Assembly (NCBI GenBank): GCA_034664005.1
Contig: JAXDIL010000060.1
Span: 1 to 16,493, forward strand
Origin: JACVRW01 sp034664005
Lineage (GTDB): Bacteria; Actinomycetota; Thermoleophilia; Solirubrobacterales; Thermoleophilaceae
Length of the DNA stretch: 16,493 nucleotides
Direction: 5' to 3'
Part shown: piece after piece, positions 6,875 to 16,493 of the stretch
How the letters are laid out: every line of letters starts with the position of its first letter
How positions within the stretch are numbered: position 1 is the first letter of the stretch
Made by a program: the position numbers and the translations under genes
Notes under the pieces: generated by a model
What the model was told of the DNA's origin: nothing
What the model saw: only the letters and a program-made list of their open reading frames with translations
Databases searched by the model: none

Positions 6875-7712
6875 TCCGCTCCAGTCGTCGGACGACCTCC
6901 GCGAGCTCCTGCGGCTGGTCTTCGGGGAGGAAGGCGCCCGAGTCGGAAACGACATGCAGCCAACCGCCGAGGAGCTCGGCGAGGCGGCGGGCGTGGCTCA
7001 TCGGGAACCAGACCGTCTGCGTCCAGACGACCGCCGCCGGGCGGTCGAAGCCCTCAAGCGCCCGTGCCGCGCGCCGCGTATGACGCGGGCTCAGGGCGCG
7101 GACGAAGGCGACGAGGTCACGTCGCACCTCCGGGTTGGCCAATGCCGGCACGTACGTCGCCAGGAGTACGTCGTCAGCCACGGCGCGCTTTGAGGACATG
7201 CGGTGCACGAAGCGGCGCACACGCGCAAAACGGAAGACGACGGTCGCGGCGGTAACGAAGCCCGGAATGAAGCACAGCAGGCGAAGCGGCTTGAGCATGT
7301 GGGCGGGGCAGTTCCAGAACGAGTCGCTTGGCGTGAGCACCAGTCGGGCCACTCGGTCTGGATGCTGAGCTGTGAAAACCTGGGCAAGCGCGCCGCCGAG
7401 GTCGTTGCCGACCACAGTGACCCGGTCTATCCCCAGCTCTTCGAGGGCGTCCGCGAGCATTCCCGCAAGGCCGGGCAGGCTGAGGTCCGCTCCCTCCTCG
7501 AGCGCCGCCGAATGGAAGCCCATGGGGAGGTCCGGCGTGATACAGCGGTGCTCCGACGCGAGCAGTGGAACGACGCCACGCCACAGGCTCGCGTTCGTGA
7601 AGAAACCGTGCAGGAGCAGGATTGGCGATCCGTCACCGCGTACGTGAACTCGTAGGCGACCCCCGGCGAGGTCGAGCTCCCGTAGCTCCCCGAGTTCCGG
7701 AAGCAACGCCAT
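6867..7712 (-). CDS. Alpha/beta-hydrolase-fold protein with incomplete catalytic triad
   Basis: The protein is 281 residues. The fold is clear from the oxyanion-hole region LLLHGFFTNASLW (His35-Gly36) and the nucleophile elbow VVGNDLGGALAQ, where the nucleophile is Asp104 rather than Ser, as in epoxide hydrolases and haloalkane dehalogenases. A cap region (residues about 125-200) follows. The usual acid (W-G-x-x-D) is replaced in VVWTQTVWFP, with Val234 at the expected place, and the usual catalytic His near the C-terminus is Ala260 in DSGAFLPEDQP. It may therefore bind rather than hydrolyse, or use other residues. The start at 7712 has AGGG 8 bases upstream; the longer frame to 7826 would run through the regulator's promoter. 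It is the first gene of the unit, overlapping the molybdopterin gene by 8 bases. Confidence 0.85.
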   Translation of the reverse strand: MALLPELGELRELDLAGGRLRVHVRGDGSPILLLHGFFTNASLWRGVVPLLASEHRCITPDLPMGFHSAALEEGADLSLPGLAGMLADALEELGIDRVTVVGNDLGGALAQVFTAQHPDRVARLVLTPSDSFWNCPAHMLKPLRLLCFIPGFVTAATVVFRFARVRRFVHRMSSKRAVADDVLLATYVPALANPEVRRDLVAFVRALSPRHTRRAARALEGFDRPAAVVWTQTVWFPMSHARRLAELLGGWLHVVSDSGAFLPEDQPQELAEVVRRLERIA

Positions 7713-7732
7713 CCCGAAGACCCTAGTCCGGG

Positions 7733-7780
7733 ATTGGTAGCACGGTAAGGTCCACCCTTGGTCATATCGAGAGGACCAAT
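7733..7780. promoter_or_regulatory. Divergent promoter with three TTGGT elements (probable MocR operator)
   Basis: Within the 68 bases between the hydrolase-fold gene and the regulator, TTGGT occurs at 7734-7738 and 7758-7762 in the same orientation, 24 bases apart. The inverse, ACCAA, is at 7775-7779. TTGGTC/GACCAA (7758-7763 and 7774-7779) forms a perfect inverted repeat around a 10-base spacer, and ATTGGT/ACCAAT (7733-7738, 7775-7780) another. MocR-type regulators are known to bind repeated half-sites in the region they share with their target, often as direct plus inverted repeats. The distal arm abuts the GTG start of the regulator, so binding would also repress itself. The functional reading is inference. 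Confidence 0.5.
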
Positions 7781-9205
7781 GTGGAGCTTCTGATCGACAT
7801 CGATCGTTCCGGCGGCCGCGAGCCACTCCATGTCCAGCTTGAGCGCGCGCTCAGGGAGGGCATCCGTGCCGGCCGACTGCTCCCCGAGACGCGACTGCCG
7901 GCTTCGCGCACACTGGCGGATGAGCTGGGGATTTCGCGGGGCCGTGTGGTCGAGGCGTACGCTCAGCTCGCGGCCGAGGGATACGTCGTCGCCCGTCGAG
8001 GCTCCTGTACACGGGTCGCTGCCGTCCCGACGGCCCCTGCGGGACGCGAGGACCAGCCAACCCAGGCCGAGGTCGAAATCGACCTCCGGCCGGGCACGCC
8101 AAGCCTCGCGCACTTCCCTCGGAGCGCGTGGACACGCGCCTTGCGCCGGGTGCTGCAGCGCGCCCCTGACGCTGCACTCGCCTCGTATGACGCGCGCGGT
8201 GCCGCGGATCTCAGGATTGCTCTCGCGCGGTACCTGAACCGTGCTCGGGGGACCGTCGCCGACCCCGCCCGAATGGTGGTGTGCAGCGGTGCGATGCAGG
8301 GGATCACGCTGCTGGGGCGCGCGCTGCGGGCGCGCGGGGCACGGCGCGTCGCGGTTGAGGATCCCGGCTATCCACTGCACCGGGCGGCACTGGAGCAGGC
8401 CGGCCTCGAGCCGGTCGGGGTCCCGGTCGATGAGGACGGGCTCGATGTCTCGATGCTCTGGAAGCTCCACGTCGACGCCGTCCTGATCACGCCGGCGCAC
8501 CAGTTCCCTACCGGCGTCGCCCTTAGCCCGCGAAGGCGCTCCGCGCTCGCCGACTGGGCCCGCGAACGCGACACGCTCGTGGTGGAAGACGACTATGACG
8601 GGGAGTTCCGCTACGACCGTCAGCCGGTTGGGACGCTCCAGGGATTGGCCCCCGAACAGGTCGCGTACCTCGGGTCGGCGAGCAAGTGGCTCGCTCCGGG
8701 GCTCCGACTCGGCTGGCTGGTGCTCCCGGACTCGCTGGTCGGCCCGGTCGCCCAGGAAAAGGCGCTCGACGACATGGGCTCCGAGGTCTTCGGTCAGCTT
8801 GCCCTGGCCGATCTGCTCGAGGACACGGTTCTCGATCGTCACCTGCGCCGGATGCGCCGTGTCTATCAGGCTCGCCGCAACGCGCTGACTAGCGCGTTAC
8901 ACCGAGCGTTGCCCGGCGCGGAGGTTCGTGGCATCGCCGCCGGGCTACAGGCGCTCGTAGTGCTCCCGCCCGACGTGGACGAGCTGAGGGTCATCGCGCT
9001 CGCGCGCACGCTCGGGATCGGCCTGACCGGGCTCTCCGAATACCGCCTCAGCGCGCCACAACCTCGCGGGGCGCTGGTCGTGGGCTACGCGAACGTCCCC
9101 GAGGCGACGATCGAGCGCGCGGTGCCGGAGCTGGCGCGGAGCGTCGAGCTCGCCCGCGCCCAGCCCCGCGGTGTTCGCCAGGTTGGAGAAGCGCGGATCC
9201 GCTAG
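7781..9205 (+). CDS. MocR/PdxR-type GntR regulator with aminotransferase-like domain
   Basis: The protein is 474 residues. The N-terminal GntR winged helix (residues about 10-80: PLHVQLERALREGIRAGRL, LPASRTLADELGISRGRVV, YAQLAAEGYVVARRGSC) is fused by a short linker to a class I aminotransferase fold (about 95-455). The PLP lysine is Lys302 in GSASKWLAPGLRLGW, and VVEDDYDGEFRYD carries the Asp that contacts the pyridine nitrogen, so cofactor binding looks intact. Family members sense PLP or an amino compound forming an external aldimine. The GTG start at 7781 is supported by GAGAGG just upstream. It is divergent from the hydrolase/molybdopterin/SDR unit, which is its most likely target, and its stop shares the four bases CTAG with the convergent gltD stop. 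It is not necessarily the vitamin B6 regulator, as no pdx gene is present. Confidence 0.93.
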   Translation: MELLIDIDRSGGREPLHVQLERALREGIRAGRLLPETRLPASRTLADELGISRGRVVEAYAQLAAEGYVVARRGSCTRVAAVPTAPAGREDQPTQAEVEIDLRPGTPSLAHFPRSAWTRALRRVLQRAPDAALASYDARGAADLRIALARYLNRARGTVADPARMVVCSGAMQGITLLGRALRARGARRVAVEDPGYPLHRAALEQAGLEPVGVPVDEDGLDVSMLWKLHVDAVLITPAHQFPTGVALSPRRRSALADWARERDTLVVEDDYDGEFRYDRQPVGTLQGLAPEQVAYLGSASKWLAPGLRLGWLVLPDSLVGPVAQEKALDDMGSEVFGQLALADLLEDTVLDRHLRRMRRVYQARRNALTSALHRALPGAEVRGIAAGLQALVVLPPDVDELRVIALARTLGIGLTGLSEYRLSAPQPRGALVVGYANVPEATIERAVPELARSVELARAQPRGVRQVGEARIR

Positions 9206-10770
9206 CGCTCGTCGCGCGGGCCGGTCCAGAAGGCGTCGCCGACCGTAACCGTGCGGGCGATCTCGGCCTGGTGGCGCAGCGAGTGCGGGTCGCCGTCCTC
9301 GTAGGCGAACATCGCCTCGGCGCGGATCCGACGCACCTCGCCGGAGCCGCCCAGGTACTGATCGACCACCCGCGCGCAGCGGCGTCCCTCCGCGATCGCC
9401 GTGACCACGAGCGACTGGCCGGTGCGGGCGTCCCCGGCGGCGAACACGCCCTCCACCTTGGTGCCGTACACGCCCGCCTTGATGTTGCCGCGGCGGTCCA
9501 GGTCGAGGCCGAGCTGCGCGACGGCGCCCTCGTGCTCGGGGTGGTCGAAGCCGATCGCGACCAGGACGAGGTCGGCGTGCTCCTCGAAGTCGCTTCCCGG
9601 GATCGCGTGGAGGTCGCGCGACGAGGTGCCCTCGACGCGCCTGCCCATGACGCCCGTCACGTGGCCGTCGGCGCCGCGCAGGCCGGTCACCTGGGTGCCG
9701 AAGCGGCGGTCGCCGCCCTCGTCGAGCGCGTAGGTCGCGGGCGTCCGCTTCGGCGGCAGCGGCCAGGGCGTGCCGGGCGGGCGGCCGCCGTCGGGGAGCG
9801 GCGGGTAGACGTCGAGCATGAGCACGTCCTCGGCGCCCTCGCGCAACGCGTTCGAGATGCAGTCCATGCCGGTGTCACCGCCGCCCACGACCACCACGCG
9901 CTTGCCCTCAGCGCTGATCACCTGGCCGGGCGGGGCCTGCTTGTGGGGACGCCCCTCCATCGCCGCCACGGCGCGGTTGCGCTGGTACAGGTAGTCCATC
10001 GCGTAGTGCACGCCAGCCAGCTCGCGCCCCGGGACGTCGAGGTCGCGGTGCACGCGCGAGCCGATCGCCACCACGACCGCGTCGTGCTCGCGGCGCAGCT
10101 CGTCGGCATCGACGTCGCCGCCCACGTCGACGTTGTAGCGGAACTCGATCCCCTCGTCCTCGAGCAGCTTCACGCGCCTGTCGATGATCCACTTCTCGAG
10201 CTTCGCGTCGGGCACGCCGAAGCGGAGCAGTCCGCCGGGACCCTCGTCGCGCTCGTAGACCGTGACCCTGTGGCCTAGCTTGTTCAGCTCGGCGGCCACG
10301 GCCAGGCCGGCAGGGCCCGAGCCGATCACGGCGACCGTCCTGCCGGTGCGGAGCTCCGGCGGCTCGGGCGCGATCCAGCCCTCCTCGAACCCGCGAGTGA
10401 CGATGGCCAGCTCGATCTGCTCGATCGTCACGGCGTCGTCGTTGATGTCGAGCACGCACGCGGACTCGCAGGGCGCCGGGCAGATCAGCCCGGTGAACTC
10501 GGGGAAGTTGTTCGTCGCGTGGAGCTTCACGAGCGCGTCGCGCCAGCGGTCGCGGTAGACGAGGTCGTTCCAGTCCGGGATCAGGTTCCCGAGCGGGCAG
10601 CCCTCGTGGCAGAACGGCACACCGCAGTCCATGCAGCGGGCGCCCTGGTCGCGCAGCGTGCGGTCGTCCGGCAGCTCGAAGTACTGCCTGTAGTCGTGGA
10701 CACGCTCTTCCGGATCGCGCTTCTCGAAGCCGACCCGCTCGAGACGGAGGAATGCTCCCAGCTCGCCCAT
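9202..10770 (-). CDS. gltD: Glutamate synthase (NADPH) small subunit
   Basis: The protein is 522 residues, slightly longer than the usual 470-490. It supplies electrons from NADPH through FAD and [4Fe-4S] clusters to the large subunit. An N-terminal cysteine-rich domain (CMDCGVPFCHEGCPLGNLIP and CPAPCESACVL) binds the clusters. VIGSGPAGLAVAAELNKLG is the FAD-binding Rossmann motif, VVVGGGDTGMDC the NADPH-binding one, and GVFAAGDARTGQSLVVTAI the conserved second FAD contact. The ATG at 10770 is 2 bases after the gltB stop, and its Shine-Dalgarno (GGGGGAG) lies within the last gltB codons, so translation of the two subunits is probably coupled and matched in amount. Its stop shares CTAG with the convergent MocR gene. 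Confidence 0.97.
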   Translation of the reverse strand: MGELGAFLRLERVGFEKRDPEERVHDYRQYFELPDDRTLRDQGARCMDCGVPFCHEGCPLGNLIPDWNDLVYRDRWRDALVKLHATNNFPEFTGLICPAPCESACVLDINDDAVTIEQIELAIVTRGFEEGWIAPEPPELRTGRTVAVIGSGPAGLAVAAELNKLGHRVTVYERDEGPGGLLRFGVPDAKLEKWIIDRRVKLLEDEGIEFRYNVDVGGDVDADELRREHDAVVVAIGSRVHRDLDVPGRELAGVHYAMDYLYQRNRAVAAMEGRPHKQAPPGQVISAEGKRVVVVGGGDTGMDCISNALREGAEDVLMLDVYPPLPDGGRPPGTPWPLPPKRTPATYALDEGGDRRFGTQVTGLRGADGHVTGVMGRRVEGTSSRDLHAIPGSDFEEHADLVLVAIGFDHPEHEGAVAQLGLDLDRRGNIKAGVYGTKVEGVFAAGDARTGQSLVVTAIAEGRRCARVVDQYLGGSGEVRRIRAEAMFAYEDGDPHSLRHQAEIARTVTVGDAFWTGPRDER

Positions 10771-10772
10771 GG

Positions 10773-15290
<4,518 letters not shown>

Positions 15291-15298
15291 ACCTCCCT

Positions 15299-15354
15299 GT
15301 TTGCGTGGCCTGCTCGGCTCAGGCGCACGACGCGGAAACGAACGCAAAACTATA
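15299..15354 (-). promoter_or_regulatory. gltB/parA divergent promoter region
   Basis: The 69 bases between the gltB ATG and the ParA-family ATG contain the only A/T-rich stretch nearby, AAAACTATAAAG. Read on the minus strand, TATAGT (15354-15349) is a 5-of-6 match to a -10 box and would give gltB a leader of about 50 bases. TTTGCGT at 15300-15306 and ACGCAAA at 15342-15348 form a 7-base inverted repeat 35 bases apart that could be an operator. No good -35 box is seen. For the + strand gene, ACTATA/TATAAA ends only a few bases before the ATG and no Shine-Dalgarno is visible, which would fit leaderless transcription. Confidence 0.35.
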
Positions 15355-15359
15355 AAGCC

Positions 15360-16157
15360 ATGGCCATCCTCCCTACGGCACATACGATCACCGTCCTCTC
15401 ACAGAAGGGCGGCACCGGGAAGACCACCACGGTGCGCACCCTGACCGACGCGTTCCGGCGGGTTGGGCTCGAGGTCCTCGCGGTGGATATGGACCCGCAG
15501 GGGAACCTCTCCGACTACTACGACGTGCCGGCCGATGCGTCCCCAACCGTGGCCGAGGTGCTGTCCGGCACGGCCAGGGCGGCGGACGCCATCCACGACG
15601 GCGTTCTCCCGGCGAATCTGAGGCTGGCGGAGGCCGAGCTCGTGCTGGCGGGCAAGATGGGCCGCGAGTTGACGCTGAAGCGGGCACTGCGCGACCTGCG
15701 CCGGCGCTATGACCTGATCGTGATCGACTGCCCACCGGCGCTGGGGCTGCTCACCGTGAACGCCCTGGTGGCGGCCGACCACGCCCTGATCTCGACCGAG
15801 GCGGAGTACTTCTCGCTCCAGGGCGTCGAGCAGGCGCTCGAGGTGATCGAGCTGGCAAGGGACTCGCTCCACCCCGAGCTCGAGTGGCTCGGCGTGGCGC
15901 TCAACATCGCCGACATGCGCCTGGTGCACGCCCGCGAGGCCCAGGCCCAGCTGAAGGAGCGCTTCGGCGACAGGGTCTTCGACAGCGTCGTGCGCCGCAG
16001 CGTGCGCTACGCCGAGTCCTCCGAGCGCGGCGTCTCGATCCTCGACTACGCGCCGGAGCTCGGCGCCGACTACGTCGGCCTGGCCGACGAGGTCCTGGCA
16101 CGCCTCGGCGACTTCGAGGAAGCCCGCGGCCGGCTGGCCACGCTGACGCCGGCCTGA
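15360..16157 (+). CDS. ParA/Soj-family (MinD/ParA/Mrp) ATPase
   Basis: The protein is 265 residues. The deviant Walker A motif KGGTGKTT (signature Lys16, catalytic Lys21), the A' motif VDMDPQGN (Asp43, Asp45) and Walker B YDLIVIDCPP are all intact, so ATP-dependent dimerisation is expected. Length and motifs match ParA/Soj proteins, which use DNA-bound dimers to position chromosomes, plasmids or protein cargo. The start at 15360 is chosen because the conserved domain begins right after it (TITVLSQKGG); the frame is open far upstream, but that part lies over gltB. No ParB-like gene or parS-like cluster is visible, so a cargo-positioning or orphan role is as likely as chromosome segregation. 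The last 88 bases overlap the DUF559 gene on the other strand. Confidence 0.93.
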   Translation: MAILPTAHTITVLSQKGGTGKTTTVRTLTDAFRRVGLEVLAVDMDPQGNLSDYYDVPADASPTVAEVLSGTARAADAIHDGVLPANLRLAEAELVLAGKMGRELTLKRALRDLRRRYDLIVIDCPPALGLLTVNALVAADHALISTEAEYFSLQGVEQALEVIELARDSLHPELEWLGVALNIADMRLVHAREAQAQLKERFGDRVFDSVVRRSVRYAESSERGVSILDYAPELGADYVGLADEVLARLGDFEEARGRLATLTPA

Positions 16158-16493
16158 CTCAGGTCGGCGAGGACCTCCGCCTCGGCATCGAGGGCGCGGC
16201 TCGTGAGGCGCATCGTGCGGAGCCCTGCCCGCCACAGCTTGCGGTCCCGCAATCGATCGGCATCGATGGCCCGTCGCGTGCTGTGCGCGGCAACCCCGTC
16301 GAGCTCCACCACGAGGCCCGCACGCGGCCATACGAAGTCCACCTCATAGCCCTCGATCCAGACCGCCGACTCGGGCTCCTCCACACCGTGGCGCTCGAGC
16401 ATCGCTAGGAACCGGTCCTCGAGCGGCGACCGTGTGCGGTGGCTCTTGGCCCCCGCCGCCTGCAGCAGCTTCTTCGTTCGGCGGCCCGGGTTG
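16070..16493 (-). CDS. DUF559 (Vsr-like nuclease fold) protein, 5' end missing
   Basis: Only the C-terminal 140 or so residues are in the window; the frame continues through the right edge, so the ATG at 16402 is internal. The visible part begins NPGRRTKKLLQAAGAKSH, then RTRSPLEDRFLAMLERHG, then the DUF559 core: EVDFVWPRAGLVVELDG with the Asp of VDF and the ELDG turn, AHSTRRAIDADRLRDRKL, and LRTMRLTSR. DUF559 is a PD-(D/E)XK/Vsr-like fold, in actinobacteria often C-terminal to an AbiEi-type winged-helix antitoxin domain, which would lie outside the window here. The tail after the domain (about 30 residues) is low-complexity and lies antisense to the end of the ParA gene. Nuclease activity is possible but not shown; the family is functionally vague. 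Confidence 0.8.
   Translation of the reverse strand, partial: NPGRRTKKLLQAAGAKSHRTRSPLEDRFLAMLERHGVEEPESAVWIEGYEVDFVWPRAGLVVELDGVAAHSTRRAIDADRLRDRKLWRAGLRTMRLTSRALDAEAEVLADLSQAGVSVASRPRASSKSPRRARTSSARPT

Noticed and set aside
6875..6955. Longer molybdopterin oxidoreductase start (ATG at 6955)
   Set aside because: It adds 27 Ser/Arg/Pro-rich residues lying inside the hydrolase-fold coding region; the TTG at 6874 has a well-placed GGAG and sits right before the FeS domain.
15291..15383. Longer gltB start (ATG at 15383)
   Set aside because: It would overlap the ParA start and give a 49-residue propeptide before the catalytic Cys, unlike the short family propeptide obtained from 15290.
16159..16402. 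Separate complete small gene starting at ATG 16402
   Set aside because: The same frame stays open to the window edge and the upstream residues (RTRSPLEDRFLA) belong to the DUF559-containing architecture, so the Met is internal.

Overview
The window is uniformly GC-rich, densely packed bacterial chromosome, with 12 protein-coding genes (two cut by the window edges), no RNA genes recognised, and no insertion sequence, integrase, CRISPR array or phage signal. GC content, GTG/TTG starts, a MecA_N-type penicillin-binding protein, a zinc-ribbon/FHA protein and a C-terminal DUF559 protein point to Actinomycetota. Thermoleophilia/Solirubrobacterales is my best guess; it is an impression of gene style, not a measured placement.

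Layout. (1) 1-1601 (+): the 3' part of a class B penicillin-binding protein. (2) 1610-3027 (-): a short gene row consisting of a CxxC/CxxC zinc-type mini-protein, an SRPBCC (START-like) protein and a DUF4352-like lipoprotein. (3) 3010-3750 (+): a long leader with several possible hairpins and a terminator-like stem, then a zinc-ribbon plus FHA-domain protein with a strong ribosome binding site. (4) 7712-3740 (-): a three-gene unit of an alpha/beta-hydrolase-fold protein, a molybdopterin (bis-MGD type) oxidoreductase and an extended SDR. It is divergent from a MocR/PdxR-type GntR regulator (7781-9205, +), and the 68-bp divergent promoter holds three copies of a TTGGT element. (5) 15290-9202 (-): gltB-gltD, the two subunits of NADPH-type glutamate synthase. 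(6) 15360-16157 (+): a ParA-family ATPase divergent from gltB, overlapping convergently with the 3' end of a DUF559 gene that runs off the window.

How they work together. gltB-gltD is a textbook ammonium-assimilation pair: two bases separate the gltB stop from the gltD start, so translation is probably coupled. The hydrolase-fold/molybdopterin/SDR unit under a divergent MocR regulator looks like a small accessory redox pathway of unknown substrate. Two of its proteins depart from their families at catalytic positions: the hydrolase-fold protein has an Asp nucleophile elbow but lacks the usual acid and His, and the oxidoreductase has Ala where Cys/Sec/Ser normally binds molybdenum. The most unusual non-coding signal is the 3010-3210 leader: a terminator-like hairpin between two divergent genes makes sense only if a leader or small RNA is transcribed through it.
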